Positions 16,593 through 24,727 of a DNA stretch of 27,565 nucleotides are shown in pieces; the stretch's first letter is position 1, and every line of letters starts with the position of its first letter. The position numbers were made by a program, and so were the translations under genes. Below the pieces are notes generated by a model. The model was not told the DNA's origin and searched no databases. It was given only the letters and a program-made list of their open reading frames with translations. This DNA is from Planctomycetaceae bacterium TMED10. GTDB lineage: Bacteria > Planctomycetota > Planctomycetia > Pirellulales > UBA7805. Location: positions 1 through 27,565 of the forward strand of contig NHBP01000028.1 of NCBI GenBank assembly GCA_002168195.1, given 5' to 3'.

Positions 16593-17345
16593 CTAATCGT
16601 CGTTGATGCAGCTCATGACTTCATCTGAAATGTTGAAATTCGATGAAACGCTCTGCACATCATCGTGATCATCCAAATGTTCTATTAGTCGCAAAACCTT
16701 TTTTGCTGCGGTTACATCGAGGTCGACGGTAGTTGATGGAATTCTCGTAAGCTGTTGAAGGTCGGCTTCAATTTTTGCTTGCTCGAGACCTTCGGCAACG
16801 TCGCCATATACATCGACATCACACTTGATTTCAAACTTCTCGCCTGAGGCTTGCACATCATCTGCTCCGGTCTCAAGTGCGAGTTCCATCAGTGTGTCTT
16901 CGTCCGTTTTATCCTTTGAAATCAAGAAAAGACCTTTGCGTTCAAACATCCAAGCAACACATCCTGTTGCCCCCAATTTGCCATCTCCCAATTCAAAAAT
17001 CTTTCGAATTTCCGGCGCAGTGCGATTTCGATTATCTGTGAGGATATCGCAGTAAACTGCGACGCCACCCGCTCCATAACCTTCGTATACGATTTCTTCA
17101 TAATTGCCCCCCTCCAGTTCTCCGGTTCCTTTTTTAATCGCTCGTTCGATCGTGTCCTTCGGCATTCGTCCTGATTTTGCGTCGGAGATAGCCAGTCGTA
17201 AGCGAGGATTTTGATCCGGATCTCCGCCACCCATCTTGGCTGCAACAATAATGGCCTTGGAAAGCTTTCCCCATAATTTCCCCCGTTTATTATCGATCAG
17301 GGCTTTTTTATGCTTAATCCCAGCCCAGTGTGAATGTCCAGCCAT
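16593..17345 (-). CDS. yebC: YebC/PmpR-family DNA-binding or translation-associated protein
   Basis: The family signature is strong: MAGHSHWAGIKHKKALIDNK at the start, then the glycine-rich region MGGGDPDQNPRLR, MPKDTIERAIKKG, and YEGYGAGGVAVYCDILTDN. The 250-residue length is typical. YebC proteins were first described as transcription regulators, and later work links them to translation of difficult peptide sequences. The gene lies 47 bp from the end of the RND pump and converges with it. A promoter with a 16-bp spacer lies upstream at 17397-17424. Confidence 0.96.
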   Translation of the reverse strand: MAGHSHWAGIKHKKALIDNKRGKLWGKLSKAIIVAAKMGGGDPDQNPRLRLAISDAKSGRMPKDTIERAIKKGTGELEGGNYEEIVYEGYGAGGVAVYCDILTDNRNRTAPEIRKIFELGDGKLGATGCVAWMFERKGLFLISKDKTDEDTLMELALETGADDVQASGEKFEIKCDVDVYGDVAEGLEQAKIEADLQQLTRIPSTTVDLDVTAAKKVLRLIEHLDDHDDVQSVSSNFNISDEVMSCINDD

Positions 17346-17396
17346 AGTGCGTTCTCAGTGAAAAGGATGACGATGCAGGAGATGGGAGCGGTTTAC

Positions 17397-17424
17397 ATTG
17401 TAACGTGAGTAAGTGTCGACTCAA
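17397..17424 (-). promoter_or_regulatory. candidate promoter of yebC
   Basis: On the minus strand TTGAGT (17419-17424) and TACAAT (17397-17402) are 16 bp apart. Transcription would start near 17390 and give a leader of about 45 nt before the ATG at 17345. The gap 17346-17482 holds nothing else I recognise. Confidence 0.5.
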
Positions 17425-17482
17425 TAACCACAAATTTTTGATGACGCGTTCGCTTTTGTTAAGAACCTGGCGTCAGACATCT

Positions 17483-18184
17483 TTACTTTCTTGAGCCACG
17501 GCGCCGATTGCCTCGCTCATTTTCTGGCAGGCAAATTCCTCCATCTGGAATCCATTCTTCGAGGGGACACTTCTCACATTGCGGCGTTTTGCGACAGTGC
17601 AGGTGACCGACGCGTACAATCAACGCGTGAAATTCATTATAGAGTGGTACGCCCTTTTCCAGGTGACTATGGAAATGCGACTGCAATTCATCATAACCCG
17701 CATCGTAATCGATCAAGCGATGACGTTTAAGTACGCGGTTGGTATAGGCGTCAACGACAAATACGGGTCGCAATGCTCCGTAGAGTAGAATGGAATCTGC
17801 GGTTTCAGGCCCGATTCCGTTAATGCTTAATAATTCTCGGCGTAGTGTTTCCGTATCGAGATCGAAGAAACGATCAACAGATCCTTGGTAATGTTTGTGT
17901 AAATGATCAAGCACGTTGCGGAGCCGACGCGCTTTCATCCGGTAGTATCCTGCCGAACGAATTAACGGTTCAAGTTCCTCCAAGGGCAAGTCATATAGTC
18001 GGTCAGACGTAAGTAGATCTGCATCGCGCAGATTTTGAATTGCCAGTTGTGCATTATTCCACGCCGTATTTTGTACGAGGATGGCGCCGACGATCACCTC
18101 AAACGAACTTTCAGCTGGCCACCAGTTTTGCGGGCCATAAACATCATAAAGCCGCTGATAAATCTCATCGAGTGTGACGGTCAT
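17483..18184 (-). CDS. endonuclease III-related DNA glycosylase (COG2231/MagIII-like)
   Basis: This protein belongs to the HhH-GPD superfamily. From the ATG at 18184 it has 233 residues. The segment GAILVQNTAWNNAQLAIQNL (residues 33-52) is the COG2231 signature, and PLIRSAGYYRMKARRLR follows. The HhH hairpin is INGIGPETADSILLY, where the Lys of endonuclease III is replaced by E127. The catalytic Asp is kept in VVDAYTNR (D145). Four Cys (197, 203, 206, 218) could hold a 4Fe-4S cluster, but the last spacing is longer than in endonuclease III. It is therefore probably a monofunctional glycosylase for alkylated bases, like Helicobacter MagIII. An upstream ATG at 18283 would add 33 residues that look unconserved. 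Confidence 0.82.
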   Translation of the reverse strand: MTVTLDEIYQRLYDVYGPQNWWPAESSFEVIVGAILVQNTAWNNAQLAIQNLRDADLLTSDRLYDLPLEELEPLIRSAGYYRMKARRLRNVLDHLHKHYQGSVDRFFDLDTETLRRELLSINGIGPETADSILLYGALRPVFVVDAYTNRVLKRHRLIDYDAGYDELQSHFHSHLEKGVPLYNEFHALIVRVGHLHCRKTPQCEKCPLEEWIPDGGICLPENERGNRRRGSRK

Positions 18185-18428
18185 GCCAATGTTTCTATAC
18201 GCTTCATAACGATTGATCGGGCCGGTAGGGTGGCTTGGGGCATGGTAAGGAGCCGCGTGCGGATCATACCAGATACGCCGCATTTCACGAGTTTAACTCA
18301 AGCAGCGCCAATTTCCGAGAGACTCACGTCATCTTGGTTCACCAGACGATGATAGGAAAACCGTTTGTCTCCCTCTACCTCCTTGCATGCTGTCGGCCCG
18401 GTCAATCTTTTATTATTGGTTTAGGAAT

Positions 18429-19193
18429 ATGCTTTCTCGCATTCAGACTGAAGCCCAGTCGATGACGGCGATCTCGACCGGCTATTGGAATCAGTCGCGG
18501 CGGCCGCTTGCAAGTTTTTTTTTCGTGTTGCCACTGATCATCTGCTACGAGTTGGGTAGCTGGTGGCTGGGAGATGGGGCAGTACGTAACGGTGCCGATA
18601 TTTGGATGCAACAACTATTGGCAAGTTCAGGGCTCGTCAGTTGGCTTTTGCTTCCCGTTCTAACTTTGACCATCCTTCTGGCGTGGCACCATGCGACCGG
18701 ACAGCCGTGGAAAATCTCCAGCAATGTGATCTATACGATGGCCGCAGAATCTGCATTATTGGCCGTTGTTTTGTTGTCGATCGCTCATGTTCAGGCAAAC
18801 GTTCTTTCAATCGCCGGGATACCCGCTTCGTGTGAAATTCAAATTGAGCAACTTGCGCACGACACGTTCAGTCGAATCGTTCGGTATTTTGGGGCCGGTG
18901 TCTATGAAGAATTACTTTTTCGTTTAATGCTTCTCCCACTTGCGATGGCTGCGATTGGCTTGGCCATTGTCTCTCAAAAAATCAAACTTGCTGCAGCGCT
19001 TCTGGTAACAAGTTTATTATTTGCCGCGGCACACTATCTCGGTCCCTATGGCGACAACTTTGAAATCGCCAGCTTTTCTTTTCGTGCGCTAGCAGGCGTA
19101 TTTTTTGCCGTTTTATTTATTTTTCGAGGATTCGGGATCGCTGCCGGTACGCACGCCCTCTACGACATGCTTGTAGGTTTTCCAGCATCCTGA
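18429..19193 (+). CDS. CPBP-family intramembrane metalloprotease
   Basis: This polytopic membrane protein has the CPBP (Abi/Rce1-like) glutamate protease motifs: GVYEELLFRL with E160 and E161 followed by R165, then FAAAHYLGP, and near the end AAGTHALYDML. Several hydrophobic segments surround these. Bacterial CPBP proteins process membrane proteins or peptides; the substrate here is unknown. Possible starts are ATG at 18387, 18429 and 18462. TAGGA lies just before 18429, so that start is preferred, but the N-terminus is uncertain. The gene is divergent from the glycosylase gene; the 244 bp between them hold no clear RNA gene. Confidence 0.82.
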   Translation: MLSRIQTEAQSMTAISTGYWNQSRRPLASFFFVLPLIICYELGSWWLGDGAVRNGADIWMQQLLASSGLVSWLLLPVLTLTILLAWHHATGQPWKISSNVIYTMAAESALLAVVLLSIAHVQANVLSIAGIPASCEIQIEQLAHDTFSRIVRYFGAGVYEELLFRLMLLPLAMAAIGLAIVSQKIKLAAALLVTSLLFAAAHYLGPYGDNFEIASFSFRALAGVFFAVLFIFRGFGIAAGTHALYDMLVGFPAS

Positions 19194-19306
19194 TGTTGCG
19201 ATCTCTCTAAGAATCTTGCTTTTATACCACGAGATGATGGTGTACGTGTGCATCGAAAAGAGTCAACAGCAAAAGTTAGGTGACTCGCGATGGTCTGGAG
19301 AGGTCT

Positions 19307-19335
19307 TTGTGCGACTTTCTTGATGCGTTTATAAT
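19307..19335 (+). promoter_or_regulatory. sigma70-type promoter for the DUF2617 gene
   Basis: TTGTGC at 19307-19312 and a perfect TATAAT at 19330-19335 are exactly 17 bp apart. The predicted transcription start near 19342 lies after the in-frame ATGs at 19280 and 19334, and so supports ATG 19388 as the real start of the downstream gene, with a leader of about 46 nt. Confidence 0.6.
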
Positions 19336-19387
19336 GCCAAGACGTTCTTTTAGGGATAGCGATGGTCAATGGTTTTTTGAAGATGGA

Positions 19388-19954
19388 ATGAACGTGCTTT
19401 CTATTCGTCCAAAAGTCGCCGAACTGGTTTTTCAATTATATGGAAGACCATTGCACCCTGAACTATTTAAAGTTTTTTGCTCTCGGAAAATAGAACACGG
19501 CCCTTATGAGGCGAGTGTTAACATTACCAGTGCGGGACATATCGTAGCTTGGAGGCACCAGGGTATTACGTTGACGGAGGTTGCCACTGGGGCTCACATG
19601 CCACTTCCGCAAAAACGGCGTTTACTTTCTTATCGCCTTCAAGGTGAGCGTAATGATCAAGTCGACTGTCGTGGTGGTTCGCGTTATTTAATGAGTTTTC
19701 AGCTAGAAAAAGTGCAACCAGATATTTTCTGGAATTACCAAAATGATTTGTTCCAAGGCGAAGAAACAGACGGTCTGCTCTACCGATTTGAATCAAGTGG
19801 TCGCATGGCGCTAGGGGCGATCAGCTATATCCATATCGATGTACGCATGCGTTCGTTGAGAATCCAGGCATTTCATACCTTCCCCGATGACTATGCGATT
19901 GTGAAGAGCCAATCGGTTTTTGAATTGCCCAGCAAAGCCGGAGCGGAGAAGTAG
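19388..19954 (+). CDS. DUF2617-like protein of unknown function
   Basis: This 188-residue protein of unknown function resembles planctomycete DUF2617 proteins. The opening (MNVLSIRPKVAELVFQLYGR) is followed by a mostly beta sequence with aromatic and charged strands (HIVAWRHQGITLTEVA; LRIQAFHTFPDDYAIVKSQS). It has no signal peptide or membrane segment. In-frame ATGs at 19280 and 19334 would lengthen it, but the promoter at 19307-19335 and the family-like N-terminus favour 19388. It ends only 4 bp from the convergent hldE gene. I assign the family from memory and cannot suggest a reaction. Confidence 0.75.
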   Translation: MNVLSIRPKVAELVFQLYGRPLHPELFKVFCSRKIEHGPYEASVNITSAGHIVAWRHQGITLTEVATGAHMPLPQKRRLLSYRLQGERNDQVDCRGGSRYLMSFQLEKVQPDIFWNYQNDLFQGEETDGLLYRFESSGRMALGAISYIHIDVRMRSLRIQAFHTFPDDYAIVKSQSVFELPSKAGAEK

Positions 19955-19958
19955 CGGT

Positions 19959-21434
19959 TCAAGTGTTGGCCGCTTCGAGTATCTGTGTGGTCGAGACACC
20001 TTCGACGAGGGAAGTGGTAACCACCAGACCCCCGTAAGATTCCACGATCTCTCGTCCGACCATTTGCTCAATCTTATAGTCACCACCTTTGACGAGCACA
20101 TCTGGTCGGACCGCACCAATTAATTTCAGAGGATCATCTTCATCAAAAATGATAACAAGATCAACGCATTCGAGTGCCGCCAGTATGGCAGCGCGATCCC
20201 TTTGGCCAATCAGCGGTCTCTTTTCACCTTTCAAACGACGTACGCTGTGATCGCTATTGAGACCAACGATAAGTGTGTCGCCAAATTCTGCTGCCTGATG
20301 GAGATAGGTAATGTGTCCGACATGCAGTAAATCAAAACAGCCATTCGTGAATACAATACGCTTACCGTTTGTGCGATGCACATCAGAAATTTTTACGGCC
20401 TGTGTTAAATCAAATAATTTATTTTCCACCGGCTGTCTTCGGGCGCGGAGTCTCTGCCGTAGTTGGTCTCGCTGGATAACTGCCGCGCCCACTTGTTCCA
20501 CTGCAATTCCTGCGGCCACGTTTGCCAGGCGAGCGGCTATTTTCCCAGCTTGTTTTGCCGAAATGCAAAGACCGACCGTAGCTAGGACGATGTCTCCTGC
20601 TCCCGTGATATCGTAAACCGATCTTGGATCGATGGGGAATATGTCGCCCTGTCCGCTACGATCCGCAAGGGCCATTCCATCCTTGTCGAGTGTGATAATC
20701 GCCATTTCCAGTTCTGCCATCGAACAAATCATACTTGCCGCAAGCACGGCATCAGCGGGCTCATTGATAGTGATGCCGGACGCCTGTTCGGCTTCTGAAC
20801 GGTTGGGTGTAATCAGGTTCGCACCACGATAGAGTTCGTAGTCACGGCCTGCAGCTGGATCGATGATGACTGGAATTTCTTGGTGCCGCGCAAGATTAAT
20901 GACCTGTCGAAGCATTACCGGGGAGAGTGTCCCTTTGTCATAATCAGATAAAAGGATTGCGTCGCACGCTGCAAGCTTGTTTTGGATGCCACAAATCATT
21001 TTTTCCATCAAAGCGGGCGAGAGTTGTTCGCGCGTTTCTCGATCAACGCGGAGAATTTGGTGAGGATGCCGATTTGCGGCCCGTCCCATGAAGCGATCTT
21101 TGGTGGTGGTCGGTCGCTTGCGATCGCAAACGAGCAATTCGCAGTCGACACCTATATTTTCGAGCATGCTTCTGATCGAATTTCCAGAATCATCCGTTCC
21201 TAAAATACCTGCGGCAATCACGTTGGCGCCGAGATGAGAAAGTGCCTGACAGACGTTTCCTGCGCCCCCCAGTTTTTCTTCCTCGGTATCGGCCTGCAAA
21301 AGAATGACGGGCGCTTCCTGGCTGATACGCTCGGCGTTGCCCCATGTGTATCGATCCAGCATAAAGTCACCGATGACCAAGATATTTGGTTGCCCAATCT
21401 GGTCGAGTGCCGCAATAAGGTCAATGTTTTCCAT
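19959..21434 (-). CDS. hldE: bifunctional heptose 7-phosphate kinase / heptose 1-phosphate adenylyltransferase
   Basis: HldE carries out two steps of ADP-heptose synthesis for the LPS core. The 491-residue protein has an N-terminal PfkB-type kinase domain (VIGDFMLDRYTWG, GGAGN at 56-60, and the catalytic GAGD at 278-281). A C-terminal nucleotidyltransferase domain follows, with FTNGCFDLLHVGH (HxGH at 371-374), and later RDRAAILAAL and VKGGDY. Both active sites look intact. The residue after GAGD is Ile instead of the common Thr or Ser. It follows lpxK by 175 bp on the same strand, so two LPS genes lie together. Its product also acts as an innate immune signal in other Gram-negatives, as established knowledge. 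Confidence 0.95.
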   Translation of the reverse strand: MENIDLIAALDQIGQPNILVIGDFMLDRYTWGNAERISQEAPVILLQADTEEEKLGGAGNVCQALSHLGANVIAAGILGTDDSGNSIRSMLENIGVDCELLVCDRKRPTTTKDRFMGRAANRHPHQILRVDRETREQLSPALMEKMICGIQNKLAACDAILLSDYDKGTLSPVMLRQVINLARHQEIPVIIDPAAGRDYELYRGANLITPNRSEAEQASGITINEPADAVLAASMICSMAELEMAIITLDKDGMALADRSGQGDIFPIDPRSVYDITGAGDIVLATVGLCISAKQAGKIAARLANVAAGIAVEQVGAAVIQRDQLRQRLRARRQPVENKLFDLTQAVKISDVHRTNGKRIVFTNGCFDLLHVGHITYLHQAAEFGDTLIVGLNSDHSVRRLKGEKRPLIGQRDRAAILAALECVDLVIIFDEDDPLKLIGAVRPDVLVKGGDYKIEQMVGREIVESYGGLVVTTSLVEGVSTTQILEAANT

Positions 21435-21576
21435 TTGAAAAAACCGTCTATCAAAAGCAATCGTTCGTAACTTGGAAGCGTTCCGCAGGATACGGCGGGG
21501 TGAGAGATGTGTTTATAACGCTCACCAAAGATTCGAGCCATAGAATATTTGCAATGCCGAGTGCTAGCATTGATAG

Positions 21577-21594
21577 GTGAACCCGATCGTTCAC
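21577..21594 (-). terminator. hairpin after lpxK, weak terminator candidate
   Basis: GTGAAC and GTTCAC (21577-21582 and 21589-21594) form a perfect 6-bp stem with a 6-nt loop, 15 bp past the lpxK stop. There is no T tract after it, so it may be a Rho-dependent stop, an mRNA end or chance. hldE would be reached by readthrough or have its own promoter. Confidence 0.3.
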
Positions 21595-21609
21595 GTGGCC
21601 CAAATGCGT

Positions 21610-22722
21610 TTAAATCGTACGGCTTTCCGGCAACCGCTTATCAGTGATTAGAACGTCCAGGAGGGTTTTAAGTTCTGCTTCACCAGCGAGCATTTCCGTT
21701 TCCAGCATCACGGCATAAAGTGGTATTCCGCCCTGCCAAAGAGGTCGAATCTTGACGAGGTCTTTATGGGTGCAGAGTACCGCTGTGGCACCGCATTGCT
21801 CGGCGCGACGCAAGAGCCAATCGCTGTCGCGCTGTGTGTAGTGATGATGATCTGGATATTCTTTGCACTCCTGCACGTCCCAGTCTTCCCGGGCAAGAGT
21901 CTGGGCAAAGTTTTCTGGATTACCAATGCCACAAAAAGCGACAACGCGTGCGTTATGAAGACTTGTAAGCGATACGGTCTCCCCTCCTCGTTCAGTGAGA
22001 AACGCGGCTCGATGAGCTATCTCTATCCACACCGCGTTCGGCGCAATCGACTGGATTCGCTTTTTGAGAATGGCACGACATTCCACGGTGATGCAATCGA
22101 CCCGCGTAAGTGCAACGGCATCCGCACGACGGAGATTCGAGAGCGGTTCACGTAACGTCCCTCTTGGGAAGAGGTATTCAAAACCAAAAGGTTCCGTGGA
22201 ATCAATCAGGACAAGATCAAAGTCCCTGCCTAGACGACGATGTTGAAATCCATCATCCAGCACAATCGCAGTCGCCGCATGGTCTGCAACTGCCGTTTGT
22301 GCCGCTTTCAGTCGGTCGGGATTTTGGACATGCCTCACGTCCGGAAGTTTCTCCGCTAACTCCACCGCCTCATCGTTTTTATCCTTGCAATCTCCTTTGT
22401 ATCCTCGGCTGACGATGACGGGATTTATTTTTTGTGTAATTAACCATTTGCTGATCCAAGCGACAGTGGGCGTTTTCCCAGTTCCACCCAGCGTAAGGTT
22501 TCCAACGCTTATCACGGGTACACTCACGCGATAAATTTTTCGCCAACCATGATCAAATGCATAATTGCGCACATTGACGATAAGTCGATATGGAATTGCG
22601 AAAAGATGGAGCAGGATTCGAATGGCCAGAGCCGCCAAGCCGCGTCGGCGGCCGCTAGCAATTGCCCGGAATGTTGAGGAATTGAGCAATATTATCACCT
22701 GCCTTATTCGAACCTCATTCAC
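21610..22722 (-). CDS. lpxK: tetraacyldisaccharide 4'-kinase
   Basis: LpxK phosphorylates the lipid A disaccharide at the 4' position on the inner membrane. The Walker A motif ISVGNLTLGGTGKTP (GGTGKT at 79-84) and the conserved VSRGYKG, VLDDGFQHRRLGRDFDLVLID and RGTLREPLSNLRRADA are all present. A hydrophobic segment near residues 28-46 anchors the enzyme. The 370-residue frame starts with GTG at 22722. It lies 86 bp after the isocitrate dehydrogenase gene and precedes hldE. Together with hldE it shows an LPS-type outer membrane. Confidence 0.95.
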   Translation of the reverse strand: MNEVRIRQVIILLNSSTFRAIASGRRRGLAALAIRILLHLFAIPYRLIVNVRNYAFDHGWRKIYRVSVPVISVGNLTLGGTGKTPTVAWISKWLITQKINPVIVSRGYKGDCKDKNDEAVELAEKLPDVRHVQNPDRLKAAQTAVADHAATAIVLDDGFQHRRLGRDFDLVLIDSTEPFGFEYLFPRGTLREPLSNLRRADAVALTRVDCITVECRAILKKRIQSIAPNAVWIEIAHRAAFLTERGGETVSLTSLHNARVVAFCGIGNPENFAQTLAREDWDVQECKEYPDHHHYTQRDSDWLLRRAEQCGATAVLCTHKDLVKIRPLWQGGIPLYAVMLETEMLAGEAELKTLLDVLITDKRLPESRTI

Positions 22723-22808
22723 TTTGAACGAACAGGTTTCTGATCAGCCTATACAAACACAACGGCCAACGGTGCAATCGATCTCGTCTTTCCTCTCCTT
22801 GAGATTAT

Positions 22809-23909
22809 TTAAGTTCTCAGTCGCTCGCAGATCGCTTCGGCCATTTCCTGAGTTCCGACAGCTGTTGGATCATCGCGATGAGGTTTCAGGTCGTAGGTCA
22901 CATTTTTACCCTCGGCAATCACGTCCGCAACCGCTGTTTCCAGTCGATCTGCAGCCTCGCGCTCTTCCAGATGGCGTAGCATCAACATGCCCGACAGGAT
23001 AAGCGCGGTGGGATTCACCTTATTCAGCCCTTTATATTTAGGAGCACTCCCATGGGTCGCTTCAAAGACTGCGCCCTCCGGCCCGATGTTAGCGCCGGGA
23101 GCAACACCGAGTCCACCGACGATTCCAGCACCGAGATCGCTCACAATGTCGCCGTACAGATTGGGAAGCACCAGGACATCATATAATTCTGGTTTTTGTG
23201 CCAATTGCATGCACATATTGTCAACAATCCGCTCTTCAAATTCGATCTCCGGATATTCTTCTGCGACGCGATGAGCGGTCGCAAGAAAAAGTCCATCGCT
23301 ATATTTCATGATATTTGCTTTGTGTACAGCTGTCACTTTCTTACGCCCATTGTCTCGAGCATATTGAAGCGCGCAACGAACAATTCTCTCGGTTCCAGAA
23401 ATGCTAATCGGTTTGATCGATACCCCGGTCTCGTCTCCCTTGGTTTTTATTTTGCGATCCGACGGGAGTTCGTTGATAAATTCAATTAGCTGAGTCGTTT
23501 CCGGATTGCCCGCCTCAAATTCCACACCCGCATAGAGATCTTCCGTATTCTCGCGCACAATGACTAAATCAACCGGAAGTTCAGAAAAGTAACTGCGGAC
23601 ACCCTGATATTGTTTGCAGGGCCGGATACAGGCAAACAGTCCGAGTTCCTGCCTTAAGTAAACGTTGATGCTTCGGAAACCCGTTCCGACTGGCGTGGTA
23701 ATCGGTGCTTTCAGCGCGCATCGCGTACGACGAACACTCTCGAGCGTACTGTCCGGAATCGGTGTCCCGGCTGTCTCCATGATGTCGACACCTGCTTCTT
23801 GAACATCCCAGGTGATTTCGACGCCTGTTGCATCGACGCACTTTTGGGCCGCTTCTGCAAGTTCAGGCCCCGTACCATCGCCACGAATGAGTGTTATTTC
23901 GTGAGCCAT
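22809..23909 (-). CDS. isocitrate/isopropylmalate dehydrogenase family protein, probably NAD-dependent isocitrate dehydrogenase
   Basis: This 366-residue enzyme oxidatively decarboxylates a malate-type substrate, most likely isocitrate to 2-oxoglutarate in the TCA cycle. Landmarks are [10 protein letters not shown] at the start, [20 protein letters not shown] (substrate-binding Arg residues), [25 protein letters not shown], the metal-binding [17 protein letters not shown], and the cofactor loop [11 protein letters not shown]. The cofactor loop and Arg pattern match NAD-type isocitrate dehydrogenase more than isopropylmalate dehydrogenase. I am sure of the family but less sure of the substrate. 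AGG lies about 9 nt before the ATG. Confidence 0.88.
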   Translation of the reverse strand: MAHEITLIRGDGTGPELAEAAQKCVDATGVEITWDVQEAGVDIMETAGTPIPDSTLESVRRTRCALKAPITTPVGTGFRSINVYLRQELGLFACIRPCKQYQGVRSYFSELPVDLVIVRENTEDLYAGVEFEAGNPETTQLIEFINELPSDRKIKTKGDETGVSIKPISISGTERIVRCALQYARDNGRKKVTAVHKANIMKYSDGLFLATAHRVAEEYPEIEFEERIVDNMCMQLAQKPELYDVLVLPNLYGDIVSDLGAGIVGGLGVAPGANIGPEGAVFEATHGSAPKYKGLNKVNPTALILSGMLMLRHLEEREAADRLETAVADVIAEGKNVTYDLKPHRDDPTAVGTQEMAEAICERLRT

Positions 23910-24232
23910 ATGTTTTTACCTATTTGGTCTTTTAAAGTTGAAACGCATTGGCCTTCGGATGAACAAGGGTTCTGATAAAGGCATGCGTAAAGAATTCCTT
24001 AAGAGGTCAGAGAGTATCAAACCGTACCGCGATCGTCAACGCGGGCGCACTTGTTCGTTGCAAGAGACCATTTTCTTCAGGGCGATTATCCCCTGTCTTG
24101 TAGGGACTCGAGCGCGTTATAACCAATGAAGTAAATGAACGAGTGGACGTCAATGTGTAGAGTCCGATTTGAATGAGTCTCACTTTTTATAAGTTTCACG
24201 AATAATAAAAAACGAGTCGCAGGTTTTATTTT
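23910..24232. other. 323-bp divergent intergenic region
   Basis: This gap separates the minus-strand isocitrate dehydrogenase gene from the plus-strand ruvX gene and must hold promoters for both. I see no convincing RNA gene. A 63-codon reading frame (23938-24129) exists but shows no coding character. The last 60 bp before ruvX are AT-rich (TTTTTATAAG at 24184-24193, AATAATAAAA at 24201-24210), which fits a promoter, but I find no well-spaced -35 and -10 pair. Confidence 0.6.
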
Positions 24233-24727
24233 ATGAAAGATAGTTCAGGCGGCTCTCAACCAGTCGGGCGAATAGCAGCGATCGATTTTGGCACGGTTCG
24301 CATGGGTGTTGCGATCACAGACCCTCAACAGAAGATCGCAAGCCCGCTGGATTTATACCACCGCCGGGGAAAAGAGCAGGATGCCAGCTATTTTTGTCGA
24401 CTTGCAGTGGATGAACAGATTGTTCTCTGGGTCGTTGGTCTTCCTGTCCACCTCAGTGGATCCGAAAGTCAAAAATCGACAGAGGCAAGAAATTTTGGTG
24501 GGTGGTTAGAGACAACAACCGGAATTCAAGTAACCTACTTTGATGAACGATTTACAACACAATTCGCAGAAGATTTACTTAGAGAGGGTGCGCTTACCAA
24601 CAAAAAGCGAAAGCAACGCAGAGATAAGATTGCAGCGCAGATTATTCTTTCTTCTTTTCTCGAATCTGGACTAGGCGTAGAAAGTGCACCGTTGCCACTG
24701 GAAGATGCCAAGGGGGATGAGGTTTGA
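24233..24727 (+). CDS. ruvX: RuvX/YqgF-family Holliday junction resolvase-like protein
   Basis: This 164-residue protein has the RNase H-like fold of the YqgF family. Landmarks are RIAAIDFGTVRMGVAITDP with the first Asp, VVGLPVHLSGS, TYFDERFTTQFAEDLL with a central Asp-Glu, and DKIAAQIILSSFLESG with the C-terminal Asp. RuvX proteins work in pre-16S rRNA processing and may act on recombination junctions. The ATG at 24233 has only a weak ribosome binding site. The stop codon overlaps the TTG start of the next gene (TTGA), so they are coupled. Confidence 0.9.
   Translation: MKDSSGGSQPVGRIAAIDFGTVRMGVAITDPQQKIASPLDLYHRRGKEQDASYFCRLAVDEQIVLWVVGLPVHLSGSESQKSTEARNFGGWLETTTGIQVTYFDERFTTQFAEDLLREGALTNKKRKQRRDKIAAQIILSSFLESGLGVESAPLPLEDAKGDEV

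Noticed and set aside
16533..16600. Short inverted repeats at the end of the RND pump gene, including GCAAGC/GCTTGC and ACGATT-GCT-AATCGT
   Set aside because: None is followed by a T tract and they overlap the two stop codons, so I do not call a terminator.
22565..23002. 145-codon frame antisense to lpxK and isocitrate dehydrogenase
   Set aside because: It lies opposite two well-conserved genes and has no family-like sequence.
24098..24123. TTGTAG and TATAAC as a promoter for ruvX
   Set aside because: The spacer is only 14 bp and the position is over 100 bp from the gene.
23938..24129. 63-codon reading frame between the isocitrate dehydrogenase gene and ruvX
   Set aside because: No ribosome binding site, no recognisable motif and odd composition rich in Arg and Lys; it seems to be chance.
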